From Pseudaquabacterium pictum (GTDB lineage Bacteria > Pseudomonadota > Gammaproteobacteria > Burkholderiales > Burkholderiaceae_C): 64,000 nucleotides of DNA. The notes below the pieces were generated by a model, which was given only the letters and a program-made list of their open reading frames with translations, had not been told where the DNA came from and did no database searches. The stretch is from contig NZ_BJCL01000018.1 of the NCBI RefSeq assembly GCF_005403045.1, forward strand, positions 1 to 64,000, in the 5' to 3' direction. A program made the translations under genes and the position numbers. How positions within the stretch are numbered: position 1 is the first letter of the stretch; every line of letters begins with the position of its first letter. Shown piece after piece: positions 39,140 to 46,372 of the stretch.

Positions 39140-39373
39140 TCAGGCGGCCAGCCACTGTTCGACCTTGCCGCGGCTGGGCACGCCACCGGCGTGCACCACC
39201 TTGCCGTCGATCACCACGCCCGGGGTGCTCATCACGCCGTAGCCCATGATCTCGCGCAGTTCCTCGACCTTGGCCAGCGTCACCGCCACGCCCTTGTCCT
39301 TGGCCACCTGCTCGATCAGTGCGATGGTGTTCTTGCAGTTGGCACAGCCGGTGCCGAGTACCTTGATGTCCAT
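39140..39373 (-). CDS. Small thioredoxin-like protein (TM0996 type)
   Basis: 77-aa redox-active protein with the active site GTGCANCKNTIALI (CxxC at residues 10-13) and the cis-Pro in VMSTPGVVIDGKVV. Small proteins of this group are often encoded next to DUF318-type permeases and arsenic or sulfur genes and may move electrons or bind metal. It is cytoplasmic, as no signal is present. It lies between the MBL and rhodanese genes with short gaps. Confidence 0.88.
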   Translation of the reverse strand: MDIKVLGTGCANCKNTIALIEQVAKDKGVAVTLAKVEELREIMGYGVMSTPGVVIDGKVVHAGGVPSRGKVEQWLAA

Positions 39374-39407
39374 GGAGATCTCCTGAGGGAATGGGTTGGG
39401 AACGCTG

Positions 39408-40349
39408 CTACTCGCGTTCGAGTTCGAGGTAGGTGCGGCTGGCGTTGCCGGGCATCAACTCGGCCGCGTTCAGCAAGCGCATGAAAGGGGCGCCATCGAA
39501 GGACTTCACTGCCGCGCTGACGTCCGTGCCGTCGTCCACGGCCTTCTTCATGTGCGCGCGCAGGGCCTGCAGGTAAGACTGGGTGTCGGCCTGCGCGGTG
39601 GCGAGGTTCGTCACGCGGCCGTGACCTGGCACCAGCACGGCGGGCTTGAGCTGTTCGATGACCGCGAACGTGGCCAGCCAGGTCTTGGTGTTGCTGACGG
39701 GAATGACGCCCAGCATGCGATCGACGTAGACCACGTCGCCGGTGAAGAGCACATTCTTCTGCGGCAGCCACACCATCGTGTCGCCCGGCGTATGGGCGCC
39801 GCCGCGGTGCTTGAACTCGAAGGTGATACCGCCGAGTTCGATCCGCTCGTCTTTTGCCTTGAGCCAGCGCGAGGGCAGGGTGGGCACCGTGCCGTCGGCC
39901 TTGGCGCCCAGCACGGCCTTCAATCCCTGCAGGTGGTCGTTGCCGCGGTTCTTCATGTCGGCTTCGCCCGCAGCATGCGCGATCAGCTCGGCCCCTTGCG
40001 CCTGGAAGTAGCCGTTGCCCAGCCAGCGGTGATCCTGTCCACCGGTGTTGACCACCCACTTGATCGGCTGGTCCGTGACCTTGCGCACTGCCTCGGCGAT
40101 CTGGCGCGCGCTCTGGAAGGTGGCGCCGCTGTCGATCAGGACTGCGCCGGCCGGCGTCACCACCAGGCCGATGTTGGCGTTCAGCCCTTCGTTCTCGGCG
40201 GTGCGGGCGCCGGTGTCGCCGACGTGTGCATAGACGCCGTCGGCCATGCGCTGGAAACCCACCTCGACGGCTTGCGCGTCGGCGGCGGCCCAGGCCAGTG
40301 TGCTCCCGAGCAGCAATGCGGCGGCGTGGCGAAGGCTCAACCCGCGCAT
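39408..40349 (-). CDS. Periplasmic MBL-fold protein with a degenerate zinc motif (SoxH-like)
   Basis: 313-aa exported protein, signal peptide ending near AAADAQA. It has the metallo-beta-lactamase fold (LIDSGATFQSARQIAEAV, AHTPGDTMVWLP, FTGDVVYVDRMLG, LVPGHGRVTN). The canonical zinc motif HxHxDH is here VNTGGQDHRWLGNGYF, so the first two His are replaced by Gly and Gln while DH and the later His and Asp remain. It may bind only one metal. MBL proteins of this kind (SoxH-like) occur in sox clusters. The start at 40349 overlaps the end of the DUF2892 gene. Confidence 0.8.
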   Translation of the reverse strand: MRGLSLRHAAALLLGSTLAWAAADAQAVEVGFQRMADGVYAHVGDTGARTAENEGLNANIGLVVTPAGAVLIDSGATFQSARQIAEAVRKVTDQPIKWVVNTGGQDHRWLGNGYFQAQGAELIAHAAGEADMKNRGNDHLQGLKAVLGAKADGTVPTLPSRWLKAKDERIELGGITFEFKHRGGAHTPGDTMVWLPQKNVLFTGDVVYVDRMLGVIPVSNTKTWLATFAVIEQLKPAVLVPGHGRVTNLATAQADTQSYLQALRAHMKKAVDDGTDVSAAVKSFDGAPFMRLLNAAELMPGNASRTYLELERE

Positions 40350-40567
40350 GCACTGGCCCCGCTGTCCTTCAGCCCCAGCGCCTTGAAGATCTTCGCCGCG
40401 GGGCAGAACCCCGTAAAACCCATCTGGAAGAGGTTGGCGCCGACGAAGGCAGTGAACCACAGCCAGCTGATCTTGGTCAGGTCGATCTGGCCGCTGAAGT
40501 GGGCCAGCACAAGACTGAGCATGATCATGAAGCCGGCGAAAACGCTGACGGCACGGTTGACGGTCAT
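40337..40567 (-). CDS. DUF2892 membrane protein (YgaP-like)
   Basis: 76-aa protein with two membrane helices (AVSVFAGFMIMLSLVLAHF and WLWFTAFVGANLFQMGFTGF), then FCPAAKIFKALGL, the typical ending of DUF2892 proteins, which are related to the membrane part of YgaP rhodaneses. The ATG at 40567 follows GGAGA. In this operon the rhodanese and the membrane anchor are encoded as two separate proteins, and they may act together in sulfane-sulfur handling. Confidence 0.82.
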   Translation of the reverse strand: MTVNRAVSVFAGFMIMLSLVLAHFSGQIDLTKISWLWFTAFVGANLFQMGFTGFCPAAKIFKALGLKDSGASACAG

Positions 40568-40626
40568 TCGATGTCTCCTGGAGTTCGAGGATGGAGGTGG
40601 AGTTGCGGGGGCGGCAGCGGTTGCCT

Positions 40627-41679
40627 TTACAGCACTGCGTTGAAGACGAAGCCCACAATCAGGATGCCGGTGGCGACGACCGCAGCAAAAGTGGCGATCA
40701 AGCGCACCTTGAGCACCTTGCGCAGGATGATCATCTCGGGCAGCGAGAGCGCAATGACGCTCATCATGAAAGCCAGTACGGTGCCCAGCGCAGCGCCCTT
40801 GGCCAGCAGCGCCTGCACGATGGGGATGATCCCGGCGGCGTTGGTGTACATCGGCACGCCGATCAGCACCGCCAGCGGCACCGACCACCAGGCGTCTTTG
40901 CCCATGAACGAGGCCATGAAGTCCTGCGGCACCCAGCCGTGGATGCCGGCACCGATGGCGATGCCCGCAAGGATGTAGGGCCACACCTTGCCCACGATCT
41001 CGCGCACGCTGGCGAACCCGCCTTCGATGCGCTCTACCAATGTCATGCCGTCACTGCCGGCGACGGCCTGCACCTTGGGCATGTCGCGCACCCAGTCCTC
41101 TAGGTGGGCTTCCATCTTCAGGCGGCCGATGACCCAGCCGGCCACGATGGCCACCGAGAGACCGAGGCCGAGGTAAAGCGCTGCGATCTTCCAGCCGAAC
41201 AGGCCGAACAGCAGTGCCAGGGCCACCTCGTTGACCATCGGCGCCGAGATGAGGAACGAGAAGGTCACGCCCAACGGCACGCCGGCCTGCACGAAGCCGA
41301 TGAACAGCGGGACGGCCGAGCACGAGCAGAACGGTGTCACGATGCCCAGACTGGCGGCCATGACGTTCGCCGCGCCTTCGCTGCGACCGGCCAGCAGCGC
41401 GCGGGTGCGCTCCGGCGTGAAGTAGGAGTTGATCATCCCCATCACGAACACCACGGCGGTGAGCAGCAGCAGCACCTTGGGCGTGTCGTAGAAGAAGAAC
41501 TGCAGCGCACCACCCAGGTGGCTGTCTCGATCCACGGGCAAGGCTGCCACCAGGGCTTCCGACGCAGGGATCAGTGACTGGTACAGCGCCCACCAGGCGG
41601 CCGCAGCCAAGAGCAGGAAAGTGCGCGGGTGCTGCCGCGGCATCTGCAGCGTGCGTTGGGACAGGGACAGACTGGTCAT
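40627..41679 (-). CDS. DUF318-type permease (ArsP-like)
   Basis: 350-aa permease with eight or more predicted helices and the family signature GIVTPFCSCSAVPLFIGFVQ (CxC within a membrane helix), plus FLISAPMVNEVALALLFGLF and GVPMYTNAAGIIPIVQ. Related proteins (ArsP) export trivalent organoarsenicals, but for most members the substrate is unknown; with sox and thioredoxin genes around, a sulfur compound is an alternative. The frame reaches to 42045, but the ATG at 41679 is the natural start before the first helix. Confidence 0.85.
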   Translation of the reverse strand: MTSLSLSQRTLQMPRQHPRTFLLLAAAAWWALYQSLIPASEALVAALPVDRDSHLGGALQFFFYDTPKVLLLLTAVVFVMGMINSYFTPERTRALLAGRSEGAANVMAASLGIVTPFCSCSAVPLFIGFVQAGVPLGVTFSFLISAPMVNEVALALLFGLFGWKIAALYLGLGLSVAIVAGWVIGRLKMEAHLEDWVRDMPKVQAVAGSDGMTLVERIEGGFASVREIVGKVWPYILAGIAIGAGIHGWVPQDFMASFMGKDAWWSVPLAVLIGVPMYTNAAGIIPIVQALLAKGAALGTVLAFMMSVIALSLPEMIILRKVLKVRLIATFAAVVATGILIVGFVFNAVL

Positions 41680-41732
41680 GTTGGGGCCTCTTGCATTGAA
41701 GACGAAGAGCCCCGCAAAAGGATTCGCGGCTG

Positions 41733-42257
41733 TTACAAGAAGCGCGCGATGCCCTCGATGTCTTCCGGGAACAGCTGACCGGCTTCGCTCATCACGACCC
41801 GACCGTCGCGCCCCAGCACCACCGTCACCGGCAGGCCTTTGGGTTTGGGCAGCACGCGGGCGATGTCGGGCGAGACCCAGGCAGATGCGAAGCCGTAGCC
41901 CTTGCGCGCCAGGTGGGCTGCGGCTTCCTCCGGTTTCTTGTCGATCGACAGGCCGATGACCCGCAGGCCGCGGGGACGGTGGGTGCGTTGCAGTTGGTCG
42001 ATCAGCGGCGACTGCACCGCACAGAATGGGCACCAGCTGGCCCACCAGTACAGCACCACGACCTGACCGGCCAGGTCGGCCGTGCGCAAGCCGCTGCCGT
42101 CCAGCAACGTCAGGTCCGGCAGGGGCAGACGCGACCCGACGGGTGGCGGCGGGCCGGCATTCCGTTCGCTGGCCGGTGGGGTTTGTGCCTGGGCGCCGGC
42201 CGCGACCCCACCCGCTGCCATCAAGGCGAACTGGAGCAGCGGTCGGCGCGAGGGCAT
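41733..42257 (-). CDS. TlpA-like thiol:disulfide protein
   Basis: 174-aa exported redoxin. The signal is RRPLLQFALMAAGGVAAG and ends near GAQAQ. The thioredoxin domain has VVVLYWWASWCPFCAVQSPL (CPFC) and the cis-Pro in KGLPVTVVLG. TlpA-type proteins reduce cytochrome and enzyme thiols in the periplasm. It follows soxZ by 44 bp and gives the operon a second periplasmic thiol reductant besides the SoxW-like protein. Confidence 0.87.
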   Translation of the reverse strand: MPSRRPLLQFALMAAGGVAAGAQAQTPPASERNAGPPPPVGSRLPLPDLTLLDGSGLRTADLAGQVVVLYWWASWCPFCAVQSPLIDQLQRTHRPRGLRVIGLSIDKKPEEAAAHLARKGYGFASAWVSPDIARVLPKPKGLPVTVVLGRDGRVVMSEAGQLFPEDIEGIARFL

Positions 42258-42301
42258 CGCAAGGCCTGGGCGATCGATGGGCGACTCAGTCGAGGAAGGC
42301 G

Positions 42302-42613
42302 TCAGCTGACAGTGGCCTCGTCGCTGCGCTTGTCGCCACGGTTGTCGGTCCAACTGACGCTGATCTTGTCGCCCGCCTTTGCACCTTTCACGCTGAACTG
42401 CAGGAAGGGGTTCTTGGCGACCGACGGTCCCCATTGAGCGGTCAGGACAGGCTTGCCGTTGTGGGTGGCGCTGACTTCCTGGATGAACCAGGCTGGGATG
42501 GCCTTTCCGGCAGAGTCCTTGCGTTGGCCGGTCTCCATCTCGTGGCTCATCAACACACGGACAGTAGCCTTGTCGCCGGCGGCCTGGGCACGAATACGCA
42601 TCGGGTCTGCCAT
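42302..42613 (-). CDS. soxZ: Sulfur-carrier complex subunit SoxZ
   Basis: 103-aa SoxZ, the scaffold partner of the SoxYZ carrier of thiosulfate oxidation. MRIRAQAAGDKATVRVLMSH, WFIQEVSATHNGKPVLTAQW and NPFLQFSVKGAKAGDKISVS are the usual Ig-like strands. It has no signal and is exported with SoxY. The ATG at 42613 overlaps the soxY stop region; the codons before it are not needed. Confidence 0.92.
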   Translation of the reverse strand: MADPMRIRAQAAGDKATVRVLMSHEMETGQRKDSAGKAIPAWFIQEVSATHNGKPVLTAQWGPSVAKNPFLQFSVKGAKAGDKISVSWTDNRGDKRSDEATVS

Positions 42614-42614
42614 G

Positions 42615-43073
42615 TCAGCCTCCACACCCGCCGAGGGTGACCTTGATTTCCTTCTGGGCGTACAGCACCCGGCCGTCCGCCATCATCGCCAGCGCGATCA
42701 CGTTCGAGGACTGGCCCATCTTCACCCGGGTGGCGATGTTGGCGTCCACGGCGTCGGTGACGTCGAAGACCGCTGCCAGCGCGTTCGGGTTCTTCTCCAC
42801 CAGCAGCGCCAGCCGCTTGACGCCGGCCAGCGAGGTGGATGCGCCGACCGGTACGACGGCGCCGTTCTCGGCGATATCGGGTCCGGTGATGGTCACATCG
42901 GCACTCGGCGTGGGCGCGCTCCCGCCCAGGGCCTTGACCGCCTCGGCCAGCGTCTTGGCGTCGAAGGCGTCCTTGCTCCAGGCGGCCAGCGCCGCAGCGG
43001 GCAGCAGGCCTGCGCCGGCCATCAGCGCGGCCACGCGCGCACCATGGCCCAGGGTCTCGCGACGGGTGATCAT
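42615..43073 (-). CDS. soxY: Sulfur-carrier protein SoxY
   Basis: 152-aa SoxY. It has a Tat signal (ITRRETLGHGARVAALMAG) and the C-terminal GGCGG swinging arm whose Cys carries the sulfur substrate between Sox enzymes. The frame continues upstream within soxX, but the ATG at 43073 starts the Tat signal. It lies between soxX and soxZ in the usual order. Confidence 0.94.
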   Translation of the reverse strand: MITRRETLGHGARVAALMAGAGLLPAAALAAWSKDAFDAKTLAEAVKALGGSAPTPSADVTITGPDIAENGAVVPVGASTSLAGVKRLALLVEKNPNALAAVFDVTDAVDANIATRVKMGQSSNVIALAMMADGRVLYAQKEIKVTLGGCGG

Positions 43074-43084
43074 GATGGGCGCCC

Positions 43085-43741
43085 TCACTGGTTGATCGGC
43101 GAAGCCGGGTCGAGCAGGTAGGCCGTCAGGTCGGCCACCTGTTTCGGCGACAGGATGCCCTTGTGGCCCAGGCGCGGCATGTTGGAGCAGGCGTTGTAGA
43201 CCTTGGCGTTGTAGATCTTCTCGTAGGTGTACTTGACGATGGGCTCGCTTTGCCCGCGGACCTTGCCGTAGCTCTGCAGCGAGGTGCCCAGGTTGCCGAA
43301 GGCCACTTCCTTCTTCTCGCCCTGGTGGCAGGCGTAGCAATTGCCGCCGCGCACGGCGTTGGGGTTGCTGGGAATGAAGCTGCCGATGCGGTAGCCGAAA
43401 CCATCGTTGAATATCTTCTGGCCAGCCTTCCAGTCGCCCAACAGGCGCCCACCCTCGGGGTAGGCCATGTTCCTGGCTTCACGGGCACGGATGGCTTCGG
43501 CCAGGGCGTCTCCAGGTTTGCCGCGCGTGGTGGTGCAGTCCTTCTGGGTGTCGTCCTGCTGCAGGCGACTCAGGTCCTGGCCTGGTCCGGGCAGGAAACT
43601 CTCCGCCACGTACTGGTCGACCAGGCGGGTGGTCTCTGCTGCGGGGTCGGCTGGCGTTGCACAGCCGGCCAGAATGGCGACGGCGCAGAGGGCTCCGGCG
43701 GTTAGCGCAATGGGGGTTCGGGTAGGGGAACGGTTCATCAT
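43085..43741 (-). CDS. soxX: Cytochrome subunit SoxX
   Basis: 218-aa c-type cytochrome, subunit of SoxAX, which links thiosulfate to the SoxY thiol. The N-terminal signal carries a lipobox-like LAGC (AILAGCATP), so it may be lipid-anchored. The haem site is GGNCYACHQGEKKE (CxxCH) and the distal Met is in CSNMPRLGHKG. Start at 43741 (GGGAGGG in front), with a second ATG three bases later. The first 80 residues are an extension as in long SoxX proteins. Confidence 0.92.
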   Translation of the reverse strand: MMNRSPTRTPIALTAGALCAVAILAGCATPADPAAETTRLVDQYVAESFLPGPGQDLSRLQQDDTQKDCTTTRGKPGDALAEAIRAREARNMAYPEGGRLLGDWKAGQKIFNDGFGYRIGSFIPSNPNAVRGGNCYACHQGEKKEVAFGNLGTSLQSYGKVRGQSEPIVKYTYEKIYNAKVYNACSNMPRLGHKGILSPKQVADLTAYLLDPASPINQ

Positions 43742-43758
43742 GTTTCGGCCCTCCCGGT

Positions 43759-44598
43759 TCAGCGACGCATGCCCGGCAGATCGAGGGTGCTGCCCTCGGC
43801 CTGCTTGGTCAGGTAGGAGATCAGCGCCACCGCGGCCGGCGAGCCCAGGTCGATGTCGGGCAGCCGCATCTGCCAGTGGCAGTCCCACATGCGGTGCTGC
43901 ATGGTGCGGACGGCGTTGTGCGACACGCGATAGGTGGGCCAGGAACTCATCACGTTGTCGGTGTGCTTCTTGTTCAGGCCGTTGAACAGCGACTGCAGCC
44001 GGATGCGCTTGCCGTCCTCGGCATGGCAGGTGGCGCATGAGAAGTCCATCGGACCATGCTGGCGCCAATACAGCGCCTCGCCGACCTTCACCGACTCGAG
44101 CTCCTTCGGATGCTTCGTCGGCGGGCTGAGCTTCATGCCGTCAGATTGCGCCGCCACGTAGGCGGTGATGACCTCGAAATCGGTGTTCGACTGGTTCTTG
44201 GTCTCGTTGGCGAAAGGCAGCGTCTTGACCTGCTTCGCGTCGCGGCCCTGCAGCGTGACCATGCAGGTCACCAGCCGCGACTCGAGATCCTGCACGCGCT
44301 GGGTGTCGGCAAACCAGCGCGGCAGTTGCGCATAGGCGCCCTTGAGCACACCGGGCCCGAGGCCGAAGTCGCACTTCTCCAGCGTGGTCGCCTTGGGACC
44401 GGCGGCGGTCCTGAACAGGCGCTCACCTCGGTCGATCATGAGCAGGCCAGGGTTGCCGTCCTTGTCGGCCAGCGCCTGCCGGTAGGCCTGCACCGACGGG
44501 TCGGTGTCCTGGGCCACCGCCGGATGGGTGGCCATGGCCAGGGTGGCCGCTGCGCAGGCGCCAAGTTCCCGCCAGCGCTGTCTTGCGCTTGTTGTCAT
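43759..44598 (-). CDS. soxA: Cytochrome subunit SoxA, single-haem type
   Basis: 279-aa SoxA. The signal peptide ends near PAVAQ. One haem motif is present, FSCATCHAEDGK near residue 190; the N-terminal haem site of the two-haem form is absent, leaving CDFGLG and LVTCMVTL, as in single-haem SoxA proteins. The catalytic Cys, modified to a persulfide, is in RMWDCHWQMRLP. First gene of the sox part, 96 bp downstream of the Crp/Fnr regulator. No soxB or soxCD is near. Confidence 0.93.
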   Translation of the reverse strand: MTTSARQRWRELGACAAATLAMATHPAVAQDTDPSVQAYRQALADKDGNPGLLMIDRGERLFRTAAGPKATTLEKCDFGLGPGVLKGAYAQLPRWFADTQRVQDLESRLVTCMVTLQGRDAKQVKTLPFANETKNQSNTDFEVITAYVAAQSDGMKLSPPTKHPKELESVKVGEALYWRQHGPMDFSCATCHAEDGKRIRLQSLFNGLNKKHTDNVMSSWPTYRVSHNAVRTMQHRMWDCHWQMRLPDIDLGSPAAVALISYLTKQAEGSTLDLPGMRR

Positions 44599-44694
44599 CC
44601 GCTGTCTCCTCGCCTTAAGACCCTTGATGGGTGCCCGATTCTTGAGAGCGAGGTGTCCCGCAGAACATGATCGAAATCAGGTCAGAGGGCGGGG

Positions 44695-45312
44695 TCAACC
44701 CGAACAGCTCTCCCGAGGCGTGGCCGCCTGAACGGGGATCACGCCGCCGTCTTCACGGCGGATCTCGCCGCTGGCTTCGAGCTCGGCAAGAGTGCGGTAC
44801 AGGGTCTCGGGTTCGAGTCCCAGCTCGCGTGCCCAGTCCTGCAGCTTGACGCCACCGCTGCGCAGCGGGCCCTCGCACACCAGGTAATGGCGAACCCGAT
44901 CCCGTGCCCGCTTGATGCGCAGGCGTTCAACTCGCGTGCACTGCCGGCGCAGGTCGGCAGCGAGTTGCCCCGCGAAGGCCATCGCGAAGCTGCCGTCGGA
45001 AGACAGTGCGTCGCGCAGTTCGCACACGGGGATGCGGACCACCTCGGTGGGCGACGCAGCACGGGCATCGCAGCTGTAGTGGGGCACCAGCATGGCCGAC
45101 TGGGCGAAGAATTCGCCGTCGCGCGCCCGTTGCATCACGGCCTCGGAGCCATCGCTGAGATAGCGCACTGCCAGCAGTTCGCCTTCCAGCACGAAGTGAA
45201 TGTGCTCCACCTTCTCGCCCACGTGGAACAGGCGCTCGTTGCGGGTCAGCCCGACCCGCGTGGATTCCTGAATCAACGCGGGCGGCAGGAAGGAGGGCAG
45301 TGCATCGCTCAT
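44695..45312 (-). CDS. Crp/Fnr-family transcription regulator
   Basis: 205-aa regulator. The N-terminal cyclic-nucleotide-like domain contains VGEKVEHIHFVLEGELLAVR and GEFFAQSAMLVPHYSCDARA; the C-terminal helix-turn-helix has LQDWARELGLEPETLYRTL. It has few Cys and none of the N-terminal cluster ligands of Fnr, so it does not look like an oxygen sensor of that type. It overlaps the ECF sigma gene by 4 bp and lies directly upstream of soxA, so it probably controls the sulfur operon. Confidence 0.85.
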   Translation of the reverse strand: MSDALPSFLPPALIQESTRVGLTRNERLFHVGEKVEHIHFVLEGELLAVRYLSDGSEAVMQRARDGEFFAQSAMLVPHYSCDARAASPTEVVRIPVCELRDALSSDGSFAMAFAGQLAADLRRQCTRVERLRIKRARDRVRHYLVCEGPLRSGGVKLQDWARELGLEPETLYRTLAELEASGEIRREDGGVIPVQAATPRESCSG

Positions 45313-45911
45313 GGGCACGATGGTGTCATGCCGTCTGCCCGGCCGTCATGGCCGCATACCCGCCCGTCGTCGGGATCAAAGTTGACTCGGCAGGCGGTGG
45401 TGAGCCGGTCGCGCATGCGCTGCCGTGCGCGCAGCAGGCGCGACTTGGCTGCGGGCAGGCTGAGGCCGTGCTGTTCGGCGAATTCACGCTGCGTCTGGCC
45501 CCGGATGTCGCACGCCTGCAGGATGGCGGTGTCCTCGGGCGCCAGCTCACCGAGGACACGATCCACACAGCCTGCCAGTGCGTCGACCGGTTCGAGCGTT
45601 TCTGCCGTCGGCGCCTGCAGTTCGGCTTCGGCGTCGTCCAAGGGGACGTGGTGCTTGGCCACCCGGGCGCGGTCGATCACGGCGTTGCGCGCAACCTGAA
45701 ACAGCCAGGCGCGCGGGTTGTCCAAGCTGCAGAAGCCTTGGCCCTGGCGCATCGCCTTCACGAACACGTCCTGTAGCAAGTCCTCGGCCGCATGCCCATC
45801 GGGCAAATGGTGCTTCAGGAAGCCACGCAACTCGCTCTCGTGCGCCTGCCACGCGGCAGCCACGCAGGCAAAACTGCCGTCGAAGCGGGGGGGTGTGGGT
45901 AAGGAGCTCAT
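45309..45911 (-). CDS. ECF-type RNA polymerase sigma factor (SigZ-like)
   Basis: 200-aa sigma-70 factor of the ECF group. Region 2 has HAAEDLLQDVFVKAMRQGQG and NPRAWLFQVARNAVIDRARV; region 4 has QREFAEQHGLSLPAAKSRLL with the recognition helix. It most resembles SigZ-type factors, which lack a linked anti-sigma gene, and here none is visible. About 30 residues follow region 4 with two Cys and three His, a possible sensor tail. The ATG at 45911 is chosen over a TTG at 45929. It is the first gene of the set and divergent from the arsenic operon. Confidence 0.85.
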   Translation of the reverse strand: MSSLPTPPRFDGSFACVAAAWQAHESELRGFLKHHLPDGHAAEDLLQDVFVKAMRQGQGFCSLDNPRAWLFQVARNAVIDRARVAKHHVPLDDAEAELQAPTAETLEPVDALAGCVDRVLGELAPEDTAILQACDIRGQTQREFAEQHGLSLPAAKSRLLRARQRMRDRLTTACRVNFDPDDGRVCGHDGRADGMTPSCP

Positions 45912-45980
45912 CGTGGCGTTTCCGGACAAGCATAGCCCGTGAGGCGGGGCCAGAAACCCAGCCGCTTGCAGTCTTCCATA

Positions 45981-46000
45981 AATTCAAGTATTGTTGAATT
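45981..46000. promoter_or_regulatory. ArsR operator
   Basis: Perfect inverted repeat AATTCAA-GTATTG-TTGAATT with 7-bp arms, directly before the arsR ATG at 46002. ATTCAA and TTGAAT half-sites are the usual target of ArsR-type repressors. The ATG begins two bases after it, so bound ArsR would also block translation start. Confidence 0.75.
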
Positions 46001-46001
46001 C

Positions 46002-46343
46002 ATGGATAAACACAGTGTCGTTCAGGCGCTCGCAGCGCTGGCCCACCCGGTGCGCCTGGAGGCTTTCCGGGCCCTGGTGGTGGCCGGCCACGACGGTCTT
46101 GCCCAGAAGGCGCTGGCCGAAGCGGTCGGCGTGGGGCCGACCAACCTGGCCTTCCACCTGAAGGAGTTGGCCACGGCCGGCCTCGTCAACCAGGCGCAGG
46201 CGGGCCGCTTCGTCATCTACCGCGCCGCCTTCGAGCAGATGAACGGTCTGCTCACCTACCTCACCCTCAACTGCTGCCAGGGCCTGCCCAAGGCAGCGGC
46301 TGCCGACGCAGCGGTCGCCGCGTCCGATGCCTGCGGCTGCTGA
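46002..46343 (+). CDS. arsR: ArsR-family metalloregulator
   Basis: 113-aa winged-helix repressor. DNA-binding segments are LAHPVRLEAFRALVVAG and VGVGPTNLAFHLKELATAGL. Metal-binding cysteines are in the C-terminal TLNCCQGLP pair, with a further CGC at the very end (DACGC). The paired Cys at the C-terminal side is one of several As(III)-site types found in ArsR. It starts directly after its operator and leads the operon arsR - fusion - MFS, with about 30 bp before the next gene. Confidence 0.9.
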   Translation: MDKHSVVQALAALAHPVRLEAFRALVVAGHDGLAQKALAEAVGVGPTNLAFHLKELATAGLVNQAQAGRFVIYRAAFEQMNGLLTYLTLNCCQGLPKAAAADAAVAASDACGC

Positions 46344-46372
46344 AGCCCGCACCCCTCATCCAGGAGACTCGT

